Source: Spirosoma sp. SC4-14 (GTDB lineage Bacteria > Bacteroidota > Bacteroidia > Cytophagales > Spirosomataceae). From it: a stretch of DNA of 64,000 nt. Below, one piece after another: positions 36,007-44,483 of the stretch. A program made the position numbers and the translations under genes. Numbering within the stretch: position 1 is the first letter of the stretch; each line of letters opens with the position of its first letter. The stretch lies in the NCBI RefSeq assembly GCF_037201965.1, contig NZ_CP147518.1, positions 1,363,001-1,427,000 of the forward strand. The letters are read 5' to 3'. The notes under the pieces are model-generated. The model was given only the letters and a program-made list of their open reading frames with translations, searched no databases and had not been told where the DNA came from.

Positions 36007-36111
36007 AGCAGTTGAGTTTACTTTTATCGGCCATTGGAGGTTGGTCATTGGTAGCTGATGAGTAGGGAAATGGAAGCAAACAACCACTGACCGATAACTA
36101 GTGACCAATAA

Positions 36112-36145
36112 CTTCTACCCAATGACTACTTCTACCCAATGACTA
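36112..36145. repeat. 17-bp tandem duplication
   Basis: CTTCTACCCAATGACTA occurs twice head to tail (36112-36128, 36129-36145) without a mismatch, indicating a recent duplication inside a TCATTGG-type repeat cluster. Confidence 0.85.
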
Positions 36146-36377
36146 ATAGTATAACTGGTTTGAAACAGTTATGGCCTGCCTTTTTGCCGATTAAATCAGT
36201 AAAATTAGGCTCTGGACCGTTGGCGAATCAGTAGCTAGAAATAATGACAAAGATTCAAAATAGTACTATCTGAGGAGATGTGACTAGTAATTGCCTGGTA
36301 ATTAGGGTGTTGCTTTGGGGCGTTGTAGGATGCCAGAACTATTTTGCTAGTTTAGGCCATGAGCAGAGCTATTAAAA

Positions 36378-36411
36378 TTTGATTAAGCAGCAGGCTCGAC
36401 AGGTATAATTT
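36378..36411 (+). promoter_or_regulatory. Candidate promoter of the 36-50 kb gene run
   Basis: TTTG at 36378-36381 and TATAATTT at 36404-36411 are spaced by 22 bases. The second box departs from TAnnTTTG only in its last position group. The ATG of the TPP enzyme follows at 36475. Confidence 0.4.
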
Positions 36412-36474
36412 TAGTTACACCTGAAGAGAAATTACTGCTGTAATTCTTTTTTTTAGACTCTTACTCAAACTGTT

Positions 36475-38265
36475 ATGGCAAAACTGGTAAGCGATTTTAT
36501 TATTGATCGACTGAGCGAATGGGGTATCAACCGGATCTTCGGATTTCCGGGCGATGGTATCAACGGCGTAATGGGCGCTCTGGATCGGGCCGAAGGAAAA
36601 ATCGATTTTATTCAGGTTCGGCACGAAGAAATGGCCGCGTTTATGGCCTGTGCCCATTCCAAGTTTACGGGTGAAGTCGGTGTTTGTATGGCCACTTCCG
36701 GCCCCGGTGCTATTCATCTGCTGAATGGATTATACGATGCCAAAATGGATCATCAGTCCGTTGTGGCCATTGTGGGGCAACAGGCCCGTACTGCTTTAGG
36801 TGGTAGTTATCAACAGGAAGTCGATCTGATTTCACTTTATAAAGACGTTGCTGGCGAGTATGTACACATGATTACTGACCCTGCGCAGGCCCGGCAGGTT
36901 ATCGACCGCGCCATTCGGATTGCCAAAGCCGAACGCACCGTTACCTGCGTCATCATTCCTAACGATGTGCAGGAACTGGATGCAGTAGAAAGTCCACCGC
37001 GGATTCATGGTACGGTCTTTACGGGGGTTGGCCATGCTAAACAACATACGGTTCCGCCGAAAAGTGAACTGGAAAAAGCGGCACAAGTGCTTAACGAAGG
37101 CAAAAAAGTAGCCATTCTGATTGGAGCCGGCGCTTTTGGGGCTGCTACGGAAGTGAAAGAAATTGCCGAAAAGCTGGGCGCTGGTGTGGCCAAAGCCTTG
37201 CTGGGCAAAGCCGCTCTGCCCGACGATTTGCCCTATGTTACGGGGCCGATTGGCCTGCTGGGTTCTGAGCCAAGCTGGGATATGATGGCCGATTGCGACA
37301 CGTTGCTCATGATTGGCAGTAGCTTCCCGTATTCCGAATTTTTGCCCAAAGAAGGACAGGCACGTGGGGTGCAGATCGATATCGACGGGCGAATGCTAAG
37401 CCTACGCTATCCGATGGAAGTAAACCTGCTTGGCGACAGTAAAGAAACCCTGAAAGAACTGCTGCCATTGATTACGTATAAGGATGATCGTTCGTGGCGA
37501 AAAACCATTGAAGAGGGTGTTAAAGACTGGTGGAAACTGCTGGAAGGCCGTGCCATGAACAAAGCCAATCCCATTAATCCGCAGCGGGTATTCTGGGAGC
37601 TTTCGCCTAAACTCCCCGACAACTGCATTCTGGCAGCCGATTCAGGAACATCGGCCAACTGGTTTGCCCGCGATCTGAAAATTCGGGATGGTATGATGGC
37701 GTCGTTGTCGGGCAATCTGGCTACCATGTGCCCCGGTGTTCCGTATGTTATTGCCGCTAAATTTGCCTACCCCGACCGCATTCCAATTGCGCTGGTGGGC
37801 GATGGGGCCATGCAAATGCTGGGTATCAACGGGTTGGTTACCATCAGTAAATACTGGAAACAGTGGAGCGACCCCCGATTGGTTATTCTGGTGCTCAACA
37901 ATGGCGACCTGAATCAGGTGACCTGGGAGCAGCGGGTAATGGCGGGTAATCCAGAATATACCGGCTCGCAGGAAGTACCCGATTTCCCCTATGCGCGATA
38001 TGCCGAAATGCTGGGCCTTAGAGGAGTGAGAGTCGATGATCCCGAACAGGTGGCTGCTGCCTGGGACGAGGTACTGTCGGCCGACAGGCCGGCTTTGCTG
38101 GAAGCTGTTGTCGACCCCAACGTGCCAACGCTGCCTCCGCACATCACCTACGATCAGATGTTTAATTTCTCAAAAACACTGCTCAAGGGCGACCCGAAAG
38201 AAGGGGGCGTTATTAAGCAAACCTTCAAGGAAGTAGTCGAAAATTATATGCCCCATAAAGGCTGA
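36475..38265 (+). CDS. Pyruvate-oxidase-like thiamine-pyrophosphate enzyme
   Basis: 596 residues. Three-domain TPP enzyme: N-terminal domain with the catalytic Glu51 in VRHEEMAAF, central FAD/nucleotide-binding-like domain (about 190-340), and C-terminal TPP domain with GDGAMQM...NNGD binding Mg2+ and pyrophosphate. Closest known types are PoxB/pyruvate oxidases and related 2-oxo-acid decarboxylating enzymes. PoxB oxidises pyruvate to acetate and CO2 and hands electrons to quinone. The amphipathic membrane-binding tail of E. coli PoxB is not evident, so the acceptor is uncertain. First of twelve co-directional genes ending in a respiratory complex. Confidence 0.85.
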   Translation: MAKLVSDFIIDRLSEWGINRIFGFPGDGINGVMGALDRAEGKIDFIQVRHEEMAAFMACAHSKFTGEVGVCMATSGPGAIHLLNGLYDAKMDHQSVVAIVGQQARTALGGSYQQEVDLISLYKDVAGEYVHMITDPAQARQVIDRAIRIAKAERTVTCVIIPNDVQELDAVESPPRIHGTVFTGVGHAKQHTVPPKSELEKAAQVLNEGKKVAILIGAGAFGAATEVKEIAEKLGAGVAKALLGKAALPDDLPYVTGPIGLLGSEPSWDMMADCDTLLMIGSSFPYSEFLPKEGQARGVQIDIDGRMLSLRYPMEVNLLGDSKETLKELLPLITYKDDRSWRKTIEEGVKDWWKLLEGRAMNKANPINPQRVFWELSPKLPDNCILAADSGTSANWFARDLKIRDGMMASLSGNLATMCPGVPYVIAAKFAYPDRIPIALVGDGAMQMLGINGLVTISKYWKQWSDPRLVILVLNNGDLNQVTWEQRVMAGNPEYTGSQEVPDFPYARYAEMLGLRGVRVDDPEQVAAAWDEVLSADRPALLEAVVDPNVPTLPPHITYDQMFNFSKTLLKGDPKEGGVIKQTFKEVVENYMPHKG

Positions 38266-38278
38266 TTCGCTAAATACT

Positions 38279-39379
38279 ATGCTAATGCACTCCGACCGGA
38301 TCAGGCATCTGTCGGTATCTGTTTATCGGATACCAACAGATGCGCCGGAATCGGACGGGACGCTACAATGGGACAGTACCACAATGGTGCTGGTCGAAAT
38401 TGAGGCTGGCGATCAGCGGGGAATCGGCTATACCTATGCCGATGCATCGGTTGGGCAATTTATTCAGCAGAAACTGACTCCCATTGTCGTCGAACAGCAT
38501 CCGTTCGATATTCCGGCCCTCTGGAAAGCAATGGCCAGTGCCATTCGCAATGAGGGGAGTTGTGGTATGGCCTATATGGCGCTTTCTGCGGTCGACACGG
38601 CACTTTGGGATCTGAAAGCCAAACTCTTGAATGTGCCGTTGGTACAACTGCTGGGCAGCGTGCGAAACAAGGCGATGGTGTATGGCAGTGGTGGCTTTAC
38701 GTCCTATTCGCATGAGCAGCTACAGCACCAGCTTGGCAACTGGGCCAGCGAAGGGTTTAGCATGGTTAAGATGAAAATAGGCCGAAACCCTGATGCCGAT
38801 CTCGAACGGGTACGCCTGGCAAAAGAAACCATTGGCACAAATGTAAGCCTGATGGTTGATGCCAACGGTGGCTATGAGGTTAAACAGGCGCTCGAAAAAG
38901 CGGAAAACTTCAGGCAGTATGGCATAAACTGGTTTGAAGAGCCCGTATCGTCCGACAATCTGAGTGGATTGGAGTTTATCCGAAACCACGCTCCTGCATC
39001 GATACGAATTGCGGCTGGCGAATACGGTTATTCGCTGGACTATTTTGCGCATATGCTTCATCATAAAGCCGTCGATGTATTGCAGGCCGACGCTACCCGG
39101 TGTGGTGGTATTACGGGTTTTCTGAAAGCGGGCTACCTGACCGAAGGCTATCAGTTGCCTTTTTCATTTCATTGTGCACCCGCTCTGCATCTGCATCCGT
39201 CGCTGGCGCTGAATGCCTTCTGGGTTGGTGAATATTTTCATGACCACGTCCGTATCGAAAACCTGTTTTTCGATGGCGTTCCGAAACCCGTTCATGGCTA
39301 TCTATCGCCCGATCTGAGCCGACCCGGTTTGGGCCTTGAACTGAAACGGGCTGATGCTGAACCGTATAAACTAGAATGA
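38279..39379 (+). CDS. Enolase-superfamily enzyme (mandelate racemase-like)
   Basis: 366 residues, 13 bases after the TPP enzyme. The capping domain is followed by a barrel with the acid/base motif VKMKIG (KxK), metal ligands in VDANGG (Asp), FEEPV (Glu) and AAGEYG (Glu), then QADATRCGGITG (Asp) and the His in SFHCAP. This layout fits sugar-acid dehydratases and mandelate racemase-type enzymes, which abstract a proton next to a carboxylate. The exact acid is unknown; a 2-oxo acid product could be used by neighbours. Confidence 0.87.
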   Translation: MLMHSDRIRHLSVSVYRIPTDAPESDGTLQWDSTTMVLVEIEAGDQRGIGYTYADASVGQFIQQKLTPIVVEQHPFDIPALWKAMASAIRNEGSCGMAYMALSAVDTALWDLKAKLLNVPLVQLLGSVRNKAMVYGSGGFTSYSHEQLQHQLGNWASEGFSMVKMKIGRNPDADLERVRLAKETIGTNVSLMVDANGGYEVKQALEKAENFRQYGINWFEEPVSSDNLSGLEFIRNHAPASIRIAAGEYGYSLDYFAHMLHHKAVDVLQADATRCGGITGFLKAGYLTEGYQLPFSFHCAPALHLHPSLALNAFWVGEYFHDHVRIENLFFDGVPKPVHGYLSPDLSRPGLGLELKRADAEPYKLE

Positions 39380-39380
39380 T

Positions 39381-39438
39381 TGAGTTGTTGAATGATTGAA
39401 TTGCGGTCCGCCGTGTAGTTGGATCATTCAACAACTCA
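39381..39438. repeat. Palindrome, GTTGAATGAT family (copy 2)
   Basis: Perfect 16-bp arms, TGAGTTGTTGAATGAT (39381-39396) and its complement (39423-39438), loop of 26 bases. The core is the same as at 21211-21271. It lies one base after the enolase-superfamily stop and within an apparent operon. Confidence 0.85.
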
Positions 39439-39463
39439 ACAATTCAATAATTCAACCCTTCAC

Positions 39464-42400
39464 ATGGTAACCGAAACAGAACAACAAAGCCAGTCTACTT
39501 ATAAAGAGCGAGTTGTTGTAGAGAACGCGACGGGCATTGATGTCGAAGCCCTCGAAGCGGATCTGCGACTTATGATCAAAGGCGAAGTCCGGTTCGACCG
39601 GGGAAGCCGGGCTACGTATTCGACCGATGGCTCCAACTATCGGCAGGTGCCTATTGGTGTAGTGCTTCCGCACGACGAAGACGATATTGTGCAAACCGTG
39701 GCGCTTTGTCGCCAATACGGAGCGCCTGTTCTGACGCGGGGCGGAGGGACCAGTCTGGCAGGGCAGGGTTGCAATGTAGCCGTGGTTATGGATTTGTCGA
39801 AGTATTACAATCGGATACTGGCGATCGATCCAAAGCAGAAAACCGTAACGGTTCAGCCCGGCATTGTGCTCGACAGTATGCGCGGCAAAACCGAAACGCA
39901 GTATGGGTTAACTTTTGGGCCTGACCCCGCCACGCACGACCATTGCACATTGGGCGGTATGCTGGGCAATAACTCCTGTGGTGTCCATTCCGTAATGGCG
40001 CAACATGCAGGGCTGGGGGCACGTGTTTCCGACAACACCCACTCGCTCACTATCCTGACCTACGATGGAACCATTATGGACGTTGGCCCAACCCCCGAAG
40101 ATGAACTGGAACGGATTATTCGCACGGGTGGGCGTAAGGGTGAAATCTATGCGAAGCTGAAAGCCCTGCGCGACAGGTATGCCGATGTGATTCGGGCTAA
40201 AATGCCACAGATTCCCCGGCGTTCGTCAGGTTTTAATCTGGATGAATTGCTTCCCGAAAAAGGCTTCAACGTAGCACGGGCGCTGGTCGGAACAGAAGGT
40301 ACCTGTGTGGTTATACTGGAAGCCACGCTTATGCTCCTGCCCAAACCGAAAGCCCGGTCGCTGCTGGTGCTGGGTTTTCCGGATGTGTATGCCGCCGGAC
40401 ACCATGCACCTATAGCCATGAAACATAAGCCCATTGGTCTCGAAGGAATGGATGAGAAACTGATTGGCTACATGAAAAAACGGGGGCTGAACGTCGACGA
40501 TCTGCCTTTGTTACCCTCTGGTAAAGGCTGGTTGCTGGTTGAGTTTGGGGGCGATACCAAAGAGGAGTCCGACAACAAGGCCAAAGCGCTCATGGAGGAG
40601 TTTAAAAAGAGCGATAATCCCCCAACAATGAGTTTGTTCGATGATCCGAAGCAGGAGAAAAAACTCTGGGAAATTCGCGAATCAGGACTGGGCGCTACAG
40701 CCTTTGTGCCCGACATGCCCGATACCTGGCCGGGGTGGGAAGATTCGTCCATACCACCCGATAAAGTAGGCGACTATCTTAAGTCCCTGCGCGATCTCTT
40801 TCATAAGTATGGTTACGAAGCATCACTCTACGGGCATTTTGGGCAGGGATGTATTCACTGCCGCATCGACTTCGATCTGGTGACTGCCAAAGGCATTGAT
40901 ACCTACAAACGCTTTACGAACGAAGCGGCTAAACTGGTCGTTAGCTATGGTGGGTCGCTGTCGGGTGAGCACGGCGATGGACAGGCTCGCGCCGACTTGC
41001 TCGACATTATGTATGGGCCCGACATGATGCAGGCGTTTCGGGAGTTTAAAGCCATCTGGGACCCAACCGGCAAAATGAATCCGGGCAAAGCCATCGACGC
41101 CTATGGCCAGACCGAAAACCTGCGGCTGGGCACCGACTATAATCCACCCCAGGTGATGACCCATTTCAAATACCCCGACGATGATGGCAGTTTTGCCAGG
41201 GCAACACTCCGGTGTGTGGGCGTAGGCAAATGCCGCCATCACGAAGGCGGAACCATGTGCCCCAGCTATATGGTCACTCGCGAGGAAGAACATGCTACCC
41301 GTGGTCGTGCCCGACTACTGTTCGAAATGCTACAGGGTGAAGAACTGGCCGAAGGCTGGCATAGCGACAAGGTGAAAGAGGCCCTGGATTTGTGTTTGTC
41401 GTGCAAAGGCTGCCTGGGCGATTGTCCGGTGCATGTCGATATGGCGACCTACAAATCAGAGTTTTTGTCGCATTATTACGAACGAAAGCTTCGCCCACGC
41501 TCGGCCTATGCCTTTGGCCTGATCTACTGGTGGTCGCGGCTGGCGTCGCTCGTGCCCGAAGTCGTAAATTTCTTCATGCAGAATCCCATAACAGGTCGGT
41601 TGGCGAAACGGGCGGCTGGCGTTTCACAGAAGCGGACTATTCCTCAATTTGCCGAACAGACTTTCCGCGACTGGTACCGGCGCGAAACCAATGGGACGAA
41701 AACCGGCAAACCGCGCGTGATTCTGTGGGCCGATACGTTCAATAATTTCTTTCTGCCCGAAACCCTGGTGGCTGGTCACGAAGTACTCGAAGCGGCTGGG
41801 TTTGACGTAGTAGTTCCAAAGCAAATCCTGTGCTGTGGTCGTCCGCTATACGATTTTGGGATGCTCGATACGGCTAAAAATCTGCTCTACGACATCATGA
41901 ATACCCTGCGCGACGACATTCGGGCAGGAACGCCCATCGTTGGACTGGAACCCAGTTGCGTGTCAGTATTTAAAAACGAGTTGTGCAACCTGTTTCCCGA
42001 ACATGAAGATGCCAAACGCCTTCGGGAGCAAACGTTTACGCTGGCCGAATTTCTGGAAAAGAAAGCGCCCGACTTCAAACTGCCCGAACTGAAACGGAAG
42101 GCCATTGTGCATGGTCACTGCCATCACAAAGCGGTTATGAAAACCGAAGCAGAAGAAAAACTGCTGGGCGACCTCAAGCTCGACTACGAGATGCTGGATT
42201 CGGGTTGTTGCGGTATGGCGGGTTATTTTGGCTACCTCGACGGACAACAGTATGACGTTGGCCTGGCAGCCGGAGAACGCGTATTGTTACCCAAAGTTCG
42301 GGAGGCAGGCGACGATACGCTGGTAATTGCCGATGGGTTTAGTTGCCGCGAACAAATTGAGCAGGGTACGGATCGGCAGGGAATGCACCTTGCTCAGGTA

Positions 42401-42577
42401 ATGCAGATGGCCCTACGCGAACAGAATGGAGCCAAAACCGGTGCATATCCCGAAAAGACCTATGTAAAGGGCATGAAGCTGTCCGGAAAAGCCGTCAGGA
42501 AAGAACGGCTGGCAGTATTAGCCGCAACTCTGGCAGGTGTTGCGCTGGGCTACTGGCTGGTGCAAAGGAAAGAATGA
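39464..42577 (+). CDS. Fused FAD-linked hydroxyacid dehydrogenase / Fe-S protein with membrane anchor
   Basis: 1037 residues from ATG 39464; the frame extends upstream only through repeat sequence. Domains: FAD-binding type 4 (about 45-240, TRGGGTSLAGQGCN), FAD-linked oxidase C-terminal domain (about 250-540), two 4Fe-4S clusters (VGKCRHHEGGTMCP near 600 and CLSCKGCLGDCPV near 660), and CCG-type cysteine-rich domains (CCGRPLYD, SGCCGMAGY). A hydrophobic helix at the extreme C-terminus (about 1015-1033) can anchor it in the membrane. It combines GlcD-like and GlcF-like parts and should oxidise a 2-hydroxyacid such as glycolate or D-lactate, sending electrons to quinone. Confidence 0.92.
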   Translation: MVTETEQQSQSTYKERVVVENATGIDVEALEADLRLMIKGEVRFDRGSRATYSTDGSNYRQVPIGVVLPHDEDDIVQTVALCRQYGAPVLTRGGGTSLAGQGCNVAVVMDLSKYYNRILAIDPKQKTVTVQPGIVLDSMRGKTETQYGLTFGPDPATHDHCTLGGMLGNNSCGVHSVMAQHAGLGARVSDNTHSLTILTYDGTIMDVGPTPEDELERIIRTGGRKGEIYAKLKALRDRYADVIRAKMPQIPRRSSGFNLDELLPEKGFNVARALVGTEGTCVVILEATLMLLPKPKARSLLVLGFPDVYAAGHHAPIAMKHKPIGLEGMDEKLIGYMKKRGLNVDDLPLLPSGKGWLLVEFGGDTKEESDNKAKALMEEFKKSDNPPTMSLFDDPKQEKKLWEIRESGLGATAFVPDMPDTWPGWEDSSIPPDKVGDYLKSLRDLFHKYGYEASLYGHFGQGCIHCRIDFDLVTAKGIDTYKRFTNEAAKLVVSYGGSLSGEHGDGQARADLLDIMYGPDMMQAFREFKAIWDPTGKMNPGKAIDAYGQTENLRLGTDYNPPQVMTHFKYPDDDGSFARATLRCVGVGKCRHHEGGTMCPSYMVTREEEHATRGRARLLFEMLQGEELAEGWHSDKVKEALDLCLSCKGCLGDCPVHVDMATYKSEFLSHYYERKLRPRSAYAFGLIYWWSRLASLVPEVVNFFMQNPITGRLAKRAAGVSQKRTIPQFAEQTFRDWYRRETNGTKTGKPRVILWADTFNNFFLPETLVAGHEVLEAAGFDVVVPKQILCCGRPLYDFGMLDTAKNLLYDIMNTLRDDIRAGTPIVGLEPSCVSVFKNELCNLFPEHEDAKRLREQTFTLAEFLEKKAPDFKLPELKRKAIVHGHCHHKAVMKTEAEEKLLGDLKLDYEMLDSGCCGMAGYFGYLDGQQYDVGLAAGERVLLPKVREAGDDTLVIADGFSCREQIEQGTDRQGMHLAQVMQMALREQNGAKTGAYPEKTYVKGMKLSGKAVRKERLAVLAATLAGVALGYWLVQRKE

Positions 42578-42630
42578 AAGAGTGCTGTGACCGCTGGATT
42601 GACTTACGATGCTATTGACCAACAATCGCC

Positions 42631-43005
42631 ATGACTATGGAGTTAGGTAAGAAAACATGGGCTATTGCCGAAGGCTACATTCCGGCCTGGAGCCATGGTC
42701 CTGAGCCACAAATGACCAGCCACGAAGCAGCTTGCCTGCTGAATGCATCGGATCGGGATGCGCACGTGGAAATTATGATTTATTTCTCCGACCGGGAGCC
42801 GGTAGGTCCTTATAAAATCACGGTTGGTGCCCGACGCACCAAACACATACGGTTCAATAACCTGACCGATCCTGAGCCAGTTCCGGTCGATACTGACTAT
42901 GCCAGTGTTATCCGATCCGATGTGCCGATTGTGGTGCAGCATACCCGGCTGGATTCCCGCCAGGATGCCAATGCGCTGATTTCGACCATTGCTTATACCG
43001 AATAA
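42631..43005 (+). CDS. Sensory-rhodopsin-transducer (ASRT) family protein without a rhodopsin
   Basis: 124 residues, cytoplasmic beta-sandwich family. Family features: GKKTWAIAEGYIP opening, FSDREPVGPYKITVGARRTKHIRFN, and RSDVPIVVQHTRLD. In Anabaena the homologue binds sensory rhodopsin and moves the signal. No opsin gene occurs in this window, so here it more likely serves as a ligand-binding or carbohydrate-related protein. The upstream ATG is used; another in-frame Met follows two codons later. In the middle of the 36-50 kb gene run. Confidence 0.85.
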   Translation: MTMELGKKTWAIAEGYIPAWSHGPEPQMTSHEAACLLNASDRDAHVEIMIYFSDREPVGPYKITVGARRTKHIRFNNLTDPEPVPVDTDYASVIRSDVPIVVQHTRLDSRQDANALISTIAYTE

Positions 43006-43020
43006 ACGGGTGAAGTTTTT

Positions 43021-43070
43021 GACAGGATGAACAGGATTAATTCTGTGGAAAAAATCTCGTTCATCCTGTC
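43021..43070. repeat. Hairpin with GACAGGATGAAC arms
   Basis: Perfect 12-bp arms (43021-43032 and 43059-43070) lie between the ASRT-like and PPC genes. The words CAGGATGAACAGGATTAA resemble ATCCTG-type words near 25090-25110. Possible attenuator or repeat copy. Confidence 0.7.
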
Positions 43071-43089
43071 GAAGAAAACGCAGATATGT

Positions 43090-43524
43090 ATGAAATCGAA
43101 ACTCATAAACGATGCCGAACAAAAGACCTATGCGCTGATTTTTGATAAAGGCGACGAGGTGATAGCCGGGTTAAAAGAGTTTGCTCAAAAAAACGATCTG
43201 ACGGCCAGCCAGTTTACGGCCATTGGCGCATTCGATGAGGTGTTGCTGGGCTATTTCGATTATGCCATTAAAGACTATCGCAAAATTCCGATCCGCGACC
43301 AGGTTGAGGTACTGACGCTGGCAGGCGATATATCCCTAAATCCCGACGGTGACGTGCAGGTTCATGCGCATGTGGTTGTTGGAAAGGCGGATGGTACCGC
43401 ACACGGCGGTCATGTATTGTCGGGCCGGGTTCATCCAACACTGGAGGTGATTTTGACCGAATCTCCGGCCTATCTGCGCCGGAAACAGGATGCCGAAACG
43501 GGCCTGGCGCTGATTAGTGTGTAA
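43090..43524 (+). CDS. PPC/DUF296-domain protein
   Basis: 144 residues from ATG 43090. The PPC (plant and prokaryote conserved) domain forms a beta-rich trimer; the metal-site pattern VHAHVVVGKADGTAHGGH is present with several His residues. Members are DNA-binding in plants when fused to AT-hooks, but stand-alone bacterial forms have no established activity. It ends 14 bases before the oxidase subunit II gene. Confidence 0.82.
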   Translation: MKSKLINDAEQKTYALIFDKGDEVIAGLKEFAQKNDLTASQFTAIGAFDEVLLGYFDYAIKDYRKIPIRDQVEVLTLAGDISLNPDGDVQVHAHVVVGKADGTAHGGHVLSGRVHPTLEVILTESPAYLRRKQDAETGLALISV

Positions 43525-43538
43525 CAAAACCGGATTCA

Positions 43539-44483
43539 ATGACTCATCTGCTACGCATACCGTCAATATTTTCGCCCGCTTCGTATGAGGCTGATGAAAT
43601 TAATTCGTTAACGATCTATTTTATCGTAGCGGCAATGGCGATTCTGTTGGCAGTAATCGGACTGTTGATCTATGTTGTCGTTAAATTTCGAGGGAAACCC
43701 GGCGATGAAGAGCCCCGTCAGTTTACGGGCAATCGAACGGTAGAGCTTTTTATGATTGGAATTCCGACGCTGTTGGTTGGGGTATTTTTTTACCTGACCA
43801 TTCGGACCATGAAACGCATTCTGCCAGCATCCGGCAACCGTAAACCCGATGTTGTAATTACGGGGCATCAGTTCTGGTGGGAGGCTCGCTATTCTGGCAC
43901 TCAGGCTATTGTTGCCAATGAAATTCATCTGCCTGTTGGTCGGAAAGTGCTGTTACATCTGAATTCCGACGATGTGATTCACGACTGGTGGGTTCCGGCG
44001 CTGGGATCGAAAATGGATGCTATTCCTGGTCGAACCAATCACCTTTGGCTAACCATTCGGGAGCCGGGTATTTACGAAGGAGCCTGTAGTGAATTTTGCG
44101 GTGCCCAGCATGCCTGGATGCGCATTCGAGTGGTGGCGCAGCCAGAATCCGAATATCAGCAGTGGCTTCAAGAACGCCAGCAGAACGCAGTGAAACCAAC
44201 CCAGACGTCGGCCATTGCAGGAGCCGATTTTTTTAACCGGCAAACCTGCGGAAGCTGCCACCGTATTCGTGGCACAACTGCCAATGGCGATGTTGGACCC
44301 GACCTGACGCATTTTGCCAGTCGTAAAACCATGCTGTCGGGTATGATGCCCAACACCCGCGAAAATCTGCGAAAATGGCTCAGTGATCCACAATCGATTA
44401 AGCCCGGTTCGCGGATGCCCCGGTTTATCTATCCTAAAGACAGCATTAATGTATTGGTAGACTATTTATCGACGCTTCAATGA
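43539..44483 (+). CDS. coxB: Cytochrome c oxidase subunit II with fused cytochrome c (caa3 type)
   Basis: 314 residues. Two N-terminal membrane helices (about 25-50 and 70-90), then the CuA domain with HDWWVP and GACSEFCGAQHAWM supplying His, Cys, Cys, His and Met ligands, then a cytochrome c domain with the haem motif CGSCH (about 235) and a likely Met ligand in GSRMPRF. It accepts electrons and passes them to subunit I. Its stop overlaps the subunit I start (ATGA). Confidence 0.95.
   Translation: MTHLLRIPSIFSPASYEADEINSLTIYFIVAAMAILLAVIGLLIYVVVKFRGKPGDEEPRQFTGNRTVELFMIGIPTLLVGVFFYLTIRTMKRILPASGNRKPDVVITGHQFWWEARYSGTQAIVANEIHLPVGRKVLLHLNSDDVIHDWWVPALGSKMDAIPGRTNHLWLTIREPGIYEGACSEFCGAQHAWMRIRVVAQPESEYQQWLQERQQNAVKPTQTSAIAGADFFNRQTCGSCHRIRGTTANGDVGPDLTHFASRKTMLSGMMPNTRENLRKWLSDPQSIKPGSRMPRFIYPKDSINVLVDYLSTLQ

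Larger units (their letters stand above)
36007..36474. other. Divergent intergenic region with tandem duplication
   Basis: No gene seen. It holds many TCATTGG-like words, a perfect tandem duplication of the 17-mer CTTCTACCCAATGACTA at 36112-36145, and a promoter-like pair near 36378-36411 for the TPP enzyme operon. Confidence 0.6.

Noticed and set aside
39706-41745. Several open frames of 60-120 codons antisense to or out of frame with the FAD/Fe-S gene
   Set aside because: Shadows of a GC-rich coding region; the fused dehydrogenase frame has all the motifs.
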